Assembly (NCBI GenBank): GCA_963777665.1
Contig: CAVZRJ010000001.1
Coordinates: 1,178,001-1,242,000 of the forward strand
Reading direction: 5' to 3'
DNA from: Bog-756 sp963777665
Lineage (GTDB): Bacteria > Actinomycetota > Acidimicrobiia > Acidimicrobiales > RAAP-2
DNA length: 64,000 nucleotides
Shown: piece after piece, positions 17,426 through 29,500 of the stretch
Position numbering within the stretch: position 1 is the stretch's first letter
How the letters are laid out: each line of letters begins with the position of its first letter
Program-made: the position numbers and the translations under genes
Notes under the pieces: generated by a model
The model's database searches: none
What the model was told of the DNA's origin: nothing
The model's input: the letters and a program-made list of their open reading frames with translations, nothing else

Positions 17426-18397
17426 TCAGGCGAGGTTTTCGCCGCCGAAGATCTCCGAGACCGACGTGTCCTCGAAGACCGCGTCGATGGCATCGGAGAT
17501 CAGCTTGGCCACCGACAGGACCTCGAGCTTGTCGAATCGCCGGTCCGGGGGGATCGGGAGCGTGTTGGTGACCACGACCCTGCTCAACGCCGAGTTCTTG
17601 AGCCGGTCCACGGCCGGGTCGGAGAGCACCGCGTGGGTCGCCATGCACCACACCTCTGCCGCCCCCCGGTCGGCCAGGAGGTCTGCCGCGGCCACGATGG
17701 TGCCGGCGGTGTCGATCATGTCGTCGATGAGCACGCACTGGCGACCGTCGACGTCGCCGACGACGTGCAGGGCCTCCACCTTGTCGGTCGAGGCGCGTAG
17801 CCGGCGCTTGTGGACCACGGCGAGGTCGGCGGTGAGGTGCTGGCTGAAGCGCTCGGCCACCTTCACCCGACCCGCGTCAGGCGCCACCACCACCAGGTTG
17901 TCGTCCAGGTGGGCACGGAGGTGGTCGATCATCACGGGTGCTGCGGTCAGGTGGTCGAAGGGAACGTCGAAGAACCCCTGGATCTGTCCGGAGTGCAGGT
18001 CGACGCTGACCACCCGGTCGGCGCCGGCCACCGAGAGCATGTCTGCCACCAGCTTGGCGGTGATCGGCTCGCGTCCGGTGGACTTGCGGTCCTGGCGCGA
18101 GTAGCCGTAGTAGGGGCAGACCGCGGTGATCCGTTTGGCCGAGGCGCGCTTGGCCGCGTCGATCATGATCAGGTGTTCCATGAGGGAGTCGTTCACCGGG
18201 CCGCTGTGGGTCTGCACGATGAACACGTCGCTCCCCCGGATCGAGGTGTCGAACCGGCAGTGGATCTCGCCGTTGGCGAACTCGCGCAGGTTGGGCTCGC
18301 CGAGCTCGACCCCGAGGCAGCGGGCGATGTCCTGAGCCAGCTCCGGATGGGATCGGCCGGAAACGAGCTCGAGTTTGCGACGGGGAGTGAACTCCAT
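17426..18397 (-). CDS. prs: Ribose-phosphate pyrophosphokinase (PRPP synthetase)
   Basis: 323 residues. The enzyme makes PRPP from ribose-5-phosphate and ATP for nucleotide, His, Trp and NAD synthesis. Seen: the N-terminal LVSGRSHPELAQDIARCLG, the regulatory-flap region CPYYGYSRQDRKSTGREPI, SVDLHSGQIQGFFDVPFDHL, and the PRPP loop CVLIDDMIDTAGTIVAAA. The length is typical of the class I enzyme. It follows glmU by 9 nt but also has its own TAGCGT 6 nt before the ATG. Confidence 0.95.
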   Translation of the reverse strand: MEFTPRRKLELVSGRSHPELAQDIARCLGVELGEPNLREFANGEIHCRFDTSIRGSDVFIVQTHSGPVNDSLMEHLIMIDAAKRASAKRITAVCPYYGYSRQDRKSTGREPITAKLVADMLSVAGADRVVSVDLHSGQIQGFFDVPFDHLTAAPVMIDHLRAHLDDNLVVVAPDAGRVKVAERFSQHLTADLAVVHKRRLRASTDKVEALHVVGDVDGRQCVLIDDMIDTAGTIVAAADLLADRGAAEVWCMATHAVLSDPAVDRLKNSALSRVVVTNTLPIPPDRRFDKLEVLSVAKLISDAIDAVFEDTSVSEIFGGENLA

Positions 18398-18403
18398 GGC
18401 CCG

Positions 18404-18409
18404 ACGCTA
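18404..18409 (-). promoter_or_regulatory. -10 element TAGCGT for prs
   Basis: TAGCGT overlaps the end of the glmU-like gene and lies 6 nt before the prs ATG. This would allow leaderless prs transcription independent of glmU. Confidence 0.4.
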
Positions 18410-19591
18410 CCCCGCCCGGTCACCGGGGTTCGAGGCCGGCGGTCCCACCACACCGCCGTCTGCCACATCGGTCCCCTCCGCCAGCACGGCGAACGGCCCG
18501 ACCCGGGCATCTGCTCCGATGGTCGAACGCCGGCAGACGCTGGAGGCGACCAGCGCACCCTCCCCCACCGTGGTGTCCACCAGCCGTGTGTCCGGGCCGA
18601 TCTCTGCGTGCTCCCCGACGACGCACGCACCCTGGAGGATGACCCCGGGGAGGAGGACCACGTCGGTGGCCAGCTGCACGTCGACGTCGATGTAGGTGTT
18701 CACGGGATCCCACATGGTGACCCCACGACGCATCCACCGCTCGTTGATCCGGTCCCGCAGCTCGGCCTCGGCAACCGCCAGCTGGGCCCGGTCGTTGACA
18801 CCGGCCACCTCCATGGCGTCCTCCACCGGTACGGACCCGACCCGATGGCCGGCCTCGTAGAGCACCTCGACCACGTCGGTCAGGTGGTACTCGCCCTGGG
18901 CGTTGGCCGGACTGAGCCGGCGCAGGGCCGGCGCGAGCACGCCGCGGCGGAAGCAGTAGATCGAGGTGTTGACCTCACGCACCAGCTGCTCCTCTTCTGT
19001 GGTGTCCACGTGCTCGACCACCCGGGCGACCGAATCGTCACGCCCGCGCACCACCCGCCCGTAACCGGTCGGGTCATCCAGGACGGCCGAGAGGAGCGTG
19101 GCGGCAGCGTCCGTGGCGCGGTGGGCACGCACCAGCCCGGCCAGGGTGGCCGGCCGGAGGAGGGGGGTGTCCCCGGGCAGCACGACCACGTCACCGTCGT
19201 CGGCGCCCTCGTCGTCGGGGAGCCCGGTCAGGGCGACCGACATGGCGTCCCCGGTTCCCCGGGGCTCCACCTGCTCGACGAACTCGATGGCCATACCGGG
19301 TGGGGCGTGCTCGATCAACGTCTTGGTGACCCACTCGGCCCGGTGTCCGACGACCACGACGACCCGGGAGACCGAGAGCTCGGCGAGCGCGTCGAGGACG
19401 TGCAGGACCATGGGGCGACCGCAGAGCCGGTGGAGTGGCTTCGGCCGTGCCGACCGCATGCGGGTGCCGTGCCCGGCGGCCAGGACCACCGCCGCCAGCG
19501 GGCGCCGCGGGGTGCGTCCCGGACGCGCGGCGCCAGGGGAACGCAGATCGGGCTCTTCGGGCGAACCCTGGGGATAGGAACGGATCACCAC
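18407..19591 (-). CDS. glmU: GlmU-type UDP-GlcNAc pyrophosphorylase lacking the acetyltransferase end
   Basis: About 394 residues from GTG 19591. The uridylyltransferase domain is intact: PLAAVVLAAGHGTRMRSARP with the G-x-G-T-R-M loop, VLPGDTPLL, YGRVVRG, NTSIYCF and ANAQGEYHLTDVVEVLY. A short left-handed beta-helix follows (MWDPVNTYIDVDVQLATDVV) and ends at VGPFAVLAEGTDVADGG. Normal GlmU continues for roughly 90-100 more residues with the acetyl-CoA site and catalytic His/Asn/Lys. Here prs begins 9 nt later, so no room remains. It should make UDP-GlcNAc from GlcNAc-1-P but not acetylate glucosamine-1-P. Start uncertain: the frame is open to 19732. Confidence 0.85.
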   Translation of the reverse strand: MVIRSYPQGSPEEPDLRSPGAARPGRTPRRPLAAVVLAAGHGTRMRSARPKPLHRLCGRPMVLHVLDALAELSVSRVVVVVGHRAEWVTKTLIEHAPPGMAIEFVEQVEPRGTGDAMSVALTGLPDDEGADDGDVVVLPGDTPLLRPATLAGLVRAHRATDAAATLLSAVLDDPTGYGRVVRGRDDSVARVVEHVDTTEEEQLVREVNTSIYCFRRGVLAPALRRLSPANAQGEYHLTDVVEVLYEAGHRVGSVPVEDAMEVAGVNDRAQLAVAEAELRDRINERWMRRGVTMWDPVNTYIDVDVQLATDVVLLPGVILQGACVVGEHAEIGPDTRLVDTTVGEGALVASSVCRRSTIGADARVGPFAVLAEGTDVADGGVVGPPASNPGDRAG

Positions 19592-19662
19592 CGGGTCCCA
19601 CCGCCGGGTGCGGCCCGCCGGATGCGCCGGCGTGGGTGACGCGACACGTTGGTCATGGGGCC

Positions 19663-19668
19663 TATTCT
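19663..19668 (+). promoter_or_regulatory. Putative -10 (TATTCT) for the acyl-CoA carboxylase operon
   Basis: TATTCT lies about 69 nt before ATG 19738, in the glmU/carboxylase divergent region. The leader contains a weak GGGAG ribosome-binding site. Confidence 0.3.
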
Positions 19669-19737
19669 TCCCACGTCGCCGGACCCGATGCGACCCGGGA
19701 CCGATCCGACGCCCCGACCAGGGAGCCACCACCGCCC

Positions 19738-21336
19738 ATGCCTGTCCTGAGCACGACCGTCGACCCGGCCTCTCCGTCCTTCCGCGCCAACGAGCGCGCC
19801 CTCGCCGAGGGTCTCGAGCTGATCAACGCCGAGTTGGCGACCGCACGCGCGGGTGGCGGCGAGCGGTATGTCGCACGTCACCGGGAACGCGGCAAGATGA
19901 CCGCCCGCGAACGCATCGAGCTCCTCCTCGACCGGGACACCGCGTTCCTCGAGCTCTGCCCCTTCGCCGCGTGGGGCACCGAGTACACCGTCGGGGCCTC
20001 CTCGATCCTGGGCATCGGCGTGATCGAGCAGGTCGAATGCCTCGTGTCGGCGACCGACCCGACCGTCCGCGGCGGGGCCATGAACCCGTACTCCTTCCGC
20101 AAGGGTGCCCGGGGCTCGGACATCGCCCTGGCCAACCGCCTGCCGTCGATCAATCTCACCGAGTCGGGCGGTGCAGACCTGCCCGCCCAGGCCGAGCTGT
20201 TCATCCCGGGTGGCCGGGCGTTCCGGGACATCAGCCGCCATTCGGCCGCCGCGCTCCCCACCGTGTCACTGGTCTTCGGCAACGCCACTGCCGGTGGCGC
20301 CTACGTGCCCGGGATGAGCGACTACGTGGTGATGATCGAGCAACGATCCAAGGTCTTCCTGGGCGGGCCGCCCCTGGTCAAGATGGCCACCGGCGAGGAG
20401 TCGACCGACGAAGAGCTCGGCGGGGCGTCCATGCACGCGCGGATCTCCGGCCTCGCCGACTATCTGGCGGCCGACGAGACCGACGCCATCCGTTTGGGCC
20501 GCCAGATCGTCGCCCGCCTCAACTGGCGCAAGCACGGTCCCGGCCCGAGCCTGCCGGCCGACGACCCGGTCCACGACCCCGGCGAGCTGCTCGGGATCGC
20601 CTCGGCCGACCCCAAGGTCCCCTTCGACCCCCGTGAGGTGCTGGCGCGTGTGGTCGACGGCTCGCGCTTCGACGAGTTCAAACCGCTCTACGGCTCCAGC
20701 CTGGTCACCGGGTGGGCCTCGATCCACGGGTACCCGATCGGTGTGCTGGCCAACCACCGCGGCGTCCTCTTCTCGGAGGAGGCCCACAAGGCCGCCCAGT
20801 TCATCCAGCTCGCCAACCAGGTCGATGTCCCGCTGCTCTTCCTGCAGAACACGACCGGGTACATGGTGGGCAAGGAGTACGAACAGCACGGGATCATCAA
20901 GCACGGCGCAATGATGATCAACGCTGTCTCCAACTCCTCGGTCCCCCACCTCACCCTCAACATCGGCGCCTCCTACGGGGCGGGCAACTACGGGATGTGC
21001 GGGCGTGCCTACGACCCCCGGTTCCTCTTCGCCTGGCCCAACGCCCGCTCGGCGGTCATGGGCCCCGCACAACTCGCAGGCGTCCTCTCGATCGTCGGCC
21101 GCCAGTCGGCCGAGTCCAGGGGTGTCCCCTTCGACGAGGACGCCGACGAGGCCATGCGGGCACTGGTCGAGGCCCAGATCGAGTCCGAGTCGCTCCCACT
21201 GTTCCTTTCCTCCCGTCTCTACGACGACGGGATCATCGACCCACGGGACACCCGCACGGTGCTCGGGATCTGCCTCTCGGTCATCGACGGGCAGCCGACC
21301 ACCGGAACCCGTGGCTACGGCGTGTTCCGGATGTGA
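19738..21336 (+). CDS. Acyl-CoA carboxylase, carboxyltransferase subunit (methylcrotonyl/geranyl-CoA type)
   Basis: 532 residues of the crotonase-fold carboxyltransferase family. The enzyme transfers CO2 from carboxybiotin to an acyl-CoA. Seen: KMTARERIELLLDRDTAFLE, NLTESGGADLPAQAE, SLVFGNATAGGAYVPGMSDY, FLGGPPLVKMATGE, VPLLFLQNTTGYMVG, LNIGASYGAGNYGMCGRAYD and FAWPNARSAVMG. The motif set and the EESTDEELGGA loop favour MCC-beta or GCC-beta over propionyl-CoA carboxylase. It is coupled by GTGA overlap to the biotin carboxylase. AtuA and acyl-CoA dehydrogenase neighbours point to leucine/isovalerate or acyclic-terpenoid breakdown. Confidence 0.9.
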   Translation: MPVLSTTVDPASPSFRANERALAEGLELINAELATARAGGGERYVARHRERGKMTARERIELLLDRDTAFLELCPFAAWGTEYTVGASSILGIGVIEQVECLVSATDPTVRGGAMNPYSFRKGARGSDIALANRLPSINLTESGGADLPAQAELFIPGGRAFRDISRHSAAALPTVSLVFGNATAGGAYVPGMSDYVVMIEQRSKVFLGGPPLVKMATGEESTDEELGGASMHARISGLADYLAADETDAIRLGRQIVARLNWRKHGPGPSLPADDPVHDPGELLGIASADPKVPFDPREVLARVVDGSRFDEFKPLYGSSLVTGWASIHGYPIGVLANHRGVLFSEEAHKAAQFIQLANQVDVPLLFLQNTTGYMVGKEYEQHGIIKHGAMMINAVSNSSVPHLTLNIGASYGAGNYGMCGRAYDPRFLFAWPNARSAVMGPAQLAGVLSIVGRQSAESRGVPFDEDADEAMRALVEAQIESESLPLFLSSRLYDDGIIDPRDTRTVLGICLSVIDGQPTTGTRGYGVFRM

Positions 21337-23410
21337 GCACGCCGTTGCCCCCCTCCCTCCGCACCCTCCTCGTCGCAAACCGCGGTGAGATCGCCCGCCG
21401 GGTCATGCGCACCGCCCGGATCATGGGCATCACAACGGTGGCCGTCCACTCGGACGCCGATGCGCTGAGCCCCCACGTCGCCGAGGCGGACCTGTCCGTC
21501 CGGCTGCCCGGGACCGCGCCGGCCGACACCTACCTCCGCATCGACCTGCTCCTTGACGCTGCACGCCGCACCGGCGCGGACGCCGTCCACCCGGGCTACG
21601 GATTCCTGTCCGAGTCGGCTGCGTTCGCCCGGGCGGTCCTCGACTCCGGCCTGCTCTGGGTCGGCCCGCCCCCCGCGGCCATCGAGGCCATGGGATCGAA
21701 GACGAGGGCCAAGGAGATGATGCGGGCCGCGGGCGTCCCGACCCTCCCGTCGGTCACCCTCCACGGCCAGACCCCGCCCGAACCGGCGGAGCTCGACGCG
21801 CTGGGCTGGCCGCTCATGGTCAAGGCGGCGGCCGGCGGGGGCGGTCGGGGCATGCGCATCGTGGAACGGCACGAGGAGCTCGCCGAAGCCCTGGCCGGGG
21901 CGGCACGCGAGGCGGCCTCGGCCTTCGGGGACGGGACCCTCTTCCTCGAACGCTACGTACGGGCGTCGCGCCACATCGAGGTCCAGGTGCTCGCCGACGC
22001 CACGGGTGGCGCCGTCGCCCTCTTCGAGCGGGAGTGCAGCATCCAACGGCGTCACCAGAAGATCATCGAGGAAGCGCCATCGCCGGTGGTCGGTCCCGAG
22101 CTGCGGGCCCGACTGTCCGCGGCCGCGGTGGCCGCGGCGGGCGCGGTCGGGTACGTCAATGCCGGCACCGTCGAGTTCGTCCTCGAGACCACGGGCACGG
22201 ACACCGGAGGTGCGGACGGTGAGCCCTACTTCCTCGAGATGAACACCCGGCTCCAGGTCGAGCACACGGTGACCGAGGCGATCACCGGTCTCGACCTGGT
22301 CAGGCTCCAGCTGCTCGTCGCCGCCGGCGCCGCGCTGCCCGAAGCGGTGCACGAGGCGGTCGCCCGGGGTCCGGTCGGCCACGCCATCGAAGCCCGCCTC
22401 TACGCAGAGGACCCGGCCGTCGGCTGGCTCCCGTCCACCGGGACGCTCCACCGATTCACCGTCGACACCGACCGCGTCGGGGTGCGGGTGGACAGCGGGG
22501 TCGAGACCGGGAGCGAGATCGGCCCCCACTACGACCCCCTGCTGGCCAAGGTCATCGCCCACGCGGCGACCCGGGAAGAGGCCGCTGCGACCCTGGCCGC
22601 AACCCTGGCCGGGGCGCGCCTCCACGGCGTCACCACCAATCGCGACCTGCTGGTCCGGACCCTGCGCGACCCGGAGTTCGCCGCGGGCGCGGCCGACACC
22701 GGGTTCCTCGACCGCCGTCTTGCCGTGCTGGCCGCCCCGCTCGCCGGGCCCGACGCAGCCACGCGCCATGCGGTGGCCGCAGCCCTCGCGGGTCAGGCCG
22801 CCCGTCGGTCTCACGCCGGCGTGCAGCCAGGCGTCCCCTCCGGATGGCGCAACAACCACTGGGACGTCCAGCAGGTCTCCTTCCGGCTGCCCCCCGCGAC
22901 CGGTGACCGGTCGGTGGAGGTCGGGTACCGGTTCGCCCGGTTCGGGGACCGGGTGGCCGAGGTCACCGTCGACGGCAAACGGTCGGCGTGCTCCGTCCTC
23001 GCCGTGTCCCCGGAGGAGGTCGTGCTCTCGGACGAGGGCGTCTCCCGCCGGTACGCGGTGCACCGGGTCGGCGCGACCTTCTTCGTCGACGGCCCCGATG
23101 GGAGCACGCGGCTCGAGGAGCACGAGCGCTACCCGGTCACCGCGGACCGCGAGGCCGGGGGCGCCGCACTCGCCCCCATGCCCGGCAGCGTGGTCCGGGT
23201 CGCCGTCAAGCCGGGCGACCTGGTCGAGGCCGGCCAGCTCCTGGTCGTCCTCGAGGCCATGAAGATGGAGCACGCCGTCCATGCCGGCCTTGCCGGCAGG
23301 GTCACCGGGGTCGGGGTCTCCGAGGGGGACCAGGTCGAGACCGGCCGGGTCCTGGTCATGCTCGAGGAAGGCGAGGGCGTGGTCGAGGACGCCGGGGGAA
23401 CGGCGGGACC

Positions 23411-23414
<4 letters not shown>
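21333..23414 (+). CDS. Acyl-CoA carboxylase, biotin carboxylase / biotin carboxyl carrier subunit
   Basis: 693 residues from GTG 21333. The biotin carboxylase domain (about 1-450) has LLVANRGEIARRVMRTAR, VHPGYGFLSES, the ATP-grasp loop KAAAGGGGRGMRIV, FERECSIQRRHQKIIEEAPS and EMNTRLQVEHTVTE. A linker/BT-like region follows. The C-terminal biotinyl domain carries LVVLEAMKMEHAVHAGLAG, whose Lys is biotinylated. This is the alpha subunit of an MCC/GCC/ACC-type holoenzyme with the gene just upstream. Its stop overlaps the GTG of the AtuA-like gene. Confidence 0.93.
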
Positions 23415-25246
<1,832 letters not shown>

Positions 25247-25273
25247 GCCAAGAAGCCGCCGAGGAGCGTTGCC

Positions 25274-26437
25274 ATGGACTTCATCGAATCCGACGAGCTG
25301 CAGATGCTGCGCGAAGCGGTGGCATCGATCGCCTCGAAGTTCGGACACGAGTACTACGTGAAGAAGGCCCACGCCGACGAGCGCACCGACGAGCTCTGGA
25401 GCGCGGTGGCCGAAGCGGGCTTCCTCGGGGTCAACGTTCCCGAGGAGTACGGCGGTGGAGGGGGCGGCATCACCGAGCTCGCCGCCGTCCAGGAGGAGCT
25501 GGCCGCCGCCGGGTGCCCGCTGCTGGTCATCGTGGTGTCGCCGGCCATCTGCGCGACCATCATCGCCAAGTTCGGCACCGCGGCCCAGAAGCAGCGGTGG
25601 CTCCCCGGGTTCGCCAGCGGCGAGCTCAAGATGGCCTTCGCGATCACCGAGCCCGATGCCGGGTCCAACTCGCACAACCTCGCGTTGACCGCGACCAAGG
25701 ACGGCGACATCTACCGGCTCAACGGGTCGAAGTACTACATCTCCGGGGTCGACGAGTGCCAGGCCGTGCTGGTGGTGACCCGCTCGGGCGTCGACCCGGA
25801 CACCGGACGGGGCCGGCTCTCGCTGTTCGTGGTGGACACCGACACTCCGGGCCTCGACAAGCAGGTCCTACCGGTGGAGATCACGGCACCCGAGAAGCAG
25901 TACACCCTGTTCTTCGACAACGCCGAGGTCGACGCCGACCGGCTCCTCGGTGAAGAGGGCGAGGGCCTGCGCCAAGTGTTCTTCGGGCTCAACCCCGAGC
26001 GCATCCTGTCCGCCGCCACCGCAAACGGGATCGGACGGTACGCCCTGGACAAGGCCGCCGAGTACGCCAAGGGGCGGGAGGTGTGGGGCACCCCCATCGG
26101 ACGGCACCAGGGGATCTCCCATCCCCTGGCCAAGGCCAAGATCGAGGTCGAGCTCGCCCGCCTGATGACCGAGAAGGCGGCCTGGCTGTGCGATTTCGCC
26201 GGCGACACCCCCGAAGCGGGCGAGGCGGCCAACATGGCCAAGTACTCGGCAGCCGAGGCGGCGCTCGCCGCCCTGGACCAGGCCATCCAGACCCACGGCG
26301 GAAACGGCATGTCGAGCGAGTTCGGCCTGGCCGACATGTGGGGGATGACCCGACTGCTCCGGATCGCCCCGGTGAGCCGCGAGATGATCCTCAACTTCGT
26401 CGCCCAGCACTCGTTGGGACTGCCCAAGTCGTACTGA
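25274..26437 (+). CDS. Acyl-CoA dehydrogenase
   Basis: 387 residues, FAD-dependent, oxidising an acyl-CoA to the enoyl-CoA. Seen: VNVPEEYGGGGGGITELAAV, FAITEPDAGSNSHNLALTAT (FAD/substrate signature), YISGVDECQAVLVVTRSG, EGLRQVFFGLNPERIL, and the C-terminal signature AIQTHGGNGMSSEFGLADMW. The Shine-Dalgarno GAGGAG lies 7 nt before ATG 25274. It is probably the last gene of the carboxylase/AtuA operon and would feed or follow the carboxylation step of branched acyl-CoA degradation; the chain specificity cannot be read here. Confidence 0.92.
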   Translation: MDFIESDELQMLREAVASIASKFGHEYYVKKAHADERTDELWSAVAEAGFLGVNVPEEYGGGGGGITELAAVQEELAAAGCPLLVIVVSPAICATIIAKFGTAAQKQRWLPGFASGELKMAFAITEPDAGSNSHNLALTATKDGDIYRLNGSKYYISGVDECQAVLVVTRSGVDPDTGRGRLSLFVVDTDTPGLDKQVLPVEITAPEKQYTLFFDNAEVDADRLLGEEGEGLRQVFFGLNPERILSAATANGIGRYALDKAAEYAKGREVWGTPIGRHQGISHPLAKAKIEVELARLMTEKAAWLCDFAGDTPEAGEAANMAKYSAAEAALAALDQAIQTHGGNGMSSEFGLADMWGMTRLLRIAPVSREMILNFVAQHSLGLPKSY

Positions 26438-26596
26438 GGGCTCCCGCGCGAGCATTTCGGGGCCCGAGGTCCCGGCGCGGCCGCTCTCCTTCCGTCGTGC
26501 GCTCAAGTTCAGGCACGAACAGGTCGTTTATCGCCGTATAGGTGGAATCACGCCTAGGAACATCCGTTCCTCAGCCCTACCGTTCAATTCGGCGAC

Positions 26597-29500
26597 ATGT
26601 ACACACCTGAACACCACTCCGGAACCCGAACCTGGGGCACCACCATCGCTTCGGTGCGCAAGCGCACCGAAGATCGTGCCGCGCTTCGACACGGTGACGA
26701 CGGGGTCACGCTGATCGAGGTGTTGGTGGCCTTCGTCGTGCTCATGGTCGCCCTCATCCCGCTCACGTACCTCTTCACCACCTCTGTCGTGCAGGCCGGG
26801 CAGGCGAAGAACCAGCAGACCGCGCTGTCCATCGCCGAGCGGTGGGTCGAGGCCCTCGCCAACACGTCGCCGCCGGTCAACCCGAATTCGGGCGCGGTGA
26901 TCGTCGACTCCGCGGAACCTCCCTCCGGCCCCGCCCCCACCTTTACGACCTCGGTGACCGGCGCCTCCGTCGGGGCAGCACTCAACGCAGTGTCGAGCAT
27001 CAGCGTCACGTCGACAGCGAGCTTCGCGGCTGCGTCGGTCAGCGCGCCGCAGGTCGCCGATGTCACCACCGGATCCGGCGCCTCGGCGGTGATCGTCCCG
27101 GTCTCGTACACCTCGACAGCGGGCAACGTCCTGACCTGTGCCTCGAACCCGTGCAGCAGCTCGACAGGGACCATGTCGGGCACCGTGACCCAGACCGAGA
27201 TCGCCACGCCCACCGAGACCCGGGGCGGCACCGTCTACGCCCTCTCGTCCAAGTACGAGTGGGAGTCGGTCCAGAACTCAGGGGTGGTCTCGACCACCTA
27301 CAACGGGGCCTCGAGCCTCACATTGCCGTCCGCGACCATCCTGGTGGCGAGCGTGGCCAACTTCATCCCGGCGTCCGTCGCAAGTCCACAGACGGCAAAG
27401 GTGGTCTCGTCGAGCGGGGTGCAGACCGTCTACTACACGGGGATCCAGGCCGCTCCGGCCGCGCTGACCGGGGTCACCGGGGGGACCGGGACCGTCGCGG
27501 TGGGTGCCACGGTGAAGCAGACCCCGAAGCCCAACCTGTGCACCTCCGGTACGCCCCAACTGCTCAAGCTCACCGTGACCGTCTCATGGGGTCCGAACGC
27601 AGACCAGAACAGCGTCCAGGACAGCGAGATGATCAACTACCCGCCGTTCGGTGTGCAGACACTGGGGTTCCTGGCGCTCCAGTTCACCGGCGACTCGACC
27701 GCCTCGGACAGCCAGGGGAACCCGTGGAGCGAGCGGGTGACCGCGATCCCGGTCACCTTCACCGGCCCACAGGTCCTCAACCTCTACCCGGACGCATACG
27801 GATGCGTGTTCGCCCAGGTCAAGCCCGGCACCTACACCGTCTCGGTGGGTCAGCCGGTGTCGGGGACCCCACCCGGCTCCACGTACGGGAGCCCGGTATT
27901 CGTGACCAACGCGTCGGGTGGAGCCTCGGCTCCCGCCGGGACCTACACCAACCACGTCTGGAGCCCACCCAGCAGTCTCCCCCAGGGGACGGTTCCGACG
28001 ATCACCGTGGTCGTGGGCGCCGTCACCCGGATCCAGGCGCTGGCTGCCGCCAACTTCCCCTCGTACGACCAGGCGAGCACGGTGAACTTCACGTACCCAT
28101 CGACGACATCCGTCGAAGACGGGGTGGTGTGCCCGGGGGCAGGCACCATCACCTGCGTGGCCACCGGTGAGAACGCCAACGGCACCGCCCAGGTCTCGTG
28201 GTCGAACGGCACGACCTGGTCCACGCCGGTCGTTCCCGGAGCCGGCACGGTCACCCGGATCACGTCGTCGGCATGCGCCGCCACCACCGCCTGCATCGGG
28301 GTGGGGTACGGGTCGGGTGGGGCCGTCATCCTCCGTGGGTCGACCGGTTCCCCGCCGTCGTTCACCGCAGATTCGCTCACCGGACTGGGGGTGAGCACCG
28401 CCGGCGCGCTCCTCTCCCAGGTGGCGTGCCCCACCGCCACCCAGTGCGTCGCCATCGGGACGACCAGCGGCGGCGCCGGCGTCGTCCTGACCGGCACGAT
28501 CGGCGCCAGCAGCGACACCTGGGTGTCGGACACGGTTCCGGCCACGACCTCGCTCTACGGCCTCCAGTGCCCCGCCGCCGCCAACGGATGCGTGGCCCTG
28601 GGCACCACCTCGTCCACGCCGATCATCGTGTCCGGACCGGCAGCTGCAGGGGCCTGGGTCACCGGGACCGCGTCCGGGTTCACCGTCTCCGCGCTCACCC
28701 AGGTGGTCTGCCCGACCAGTTCGACGTGCCTGGCAATCGGCATCGGCAAGATCGGCGCCGCCGCTTCGTCGCCGATCACCCTCTCCGGCGTCGCCGCCTC
28801 CGGCCTCGGATCCGCGATCGCCTGGACCGCGGACGCCATCAGCGGGGCCACCGTCTCGTCACTCTCGTCGATCACCTGCCCATCGACCACCAAGTGCCTG
28901 GTGGTGGGCACGGGGACATCGGGCGCGACCACCGGTGCGCTGCTCCTCTGGGGCACCACGTCCGGACCGCTCACGGCCGAGTTCCCCCTCAGCGGAGGCA
29001 GTGCCGTCTCCGCGCTGACCCAGCTCGTCTGCCCGTCGACCACGACCTGCGCGGGCATCGGGAACAGCGCCGGCAGCCCGGTCATCTTCACCTTCACCAT
29101 CAGCGCGAGCTCGTCCGACACCTGGAATTCCGATACGGTGCCCAACGGCGCAGGCACGGTGACCTCCCTCGGCCAGGCGACCTGCCCTGCCGCCGCCTCG
29201 TGCCTCATCACCGCCACCGGCACGGTCGGCGGATCGCCCGCTGGATTCCTCATCTCGACCGCCAACCTGGGCGGCACGACGACCTCCTGGGCGGCCGCCT
29301 CGTCCGGCTCCGGGCTGCCGTCGTCCGACAACATGCTCTACTTCGACGGCGTGGCCTGCACCGGCGGTGCCGGTGGGACGTGCGCGGCCGTCGGCGCCAC
29401 CCCCAGTGGCGCGGTCGTCCTCACCTCGAGTACGGGCCCGACGGGCAGCTGGGCCGACGTCTCGCCGGTCGGCCTCTCCGGGAACGCCACGGCCGGGGTG

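Noticed and set aside
26500..26596. Possible FliA/sigma-28-like promoter (CTCAAG ... GCCGTATA) before the pilin operon
   Set aside because: The two blocks are 25 nt apart, too far for the usual spacing of about 15 nt, and the -10 half is imperfect.
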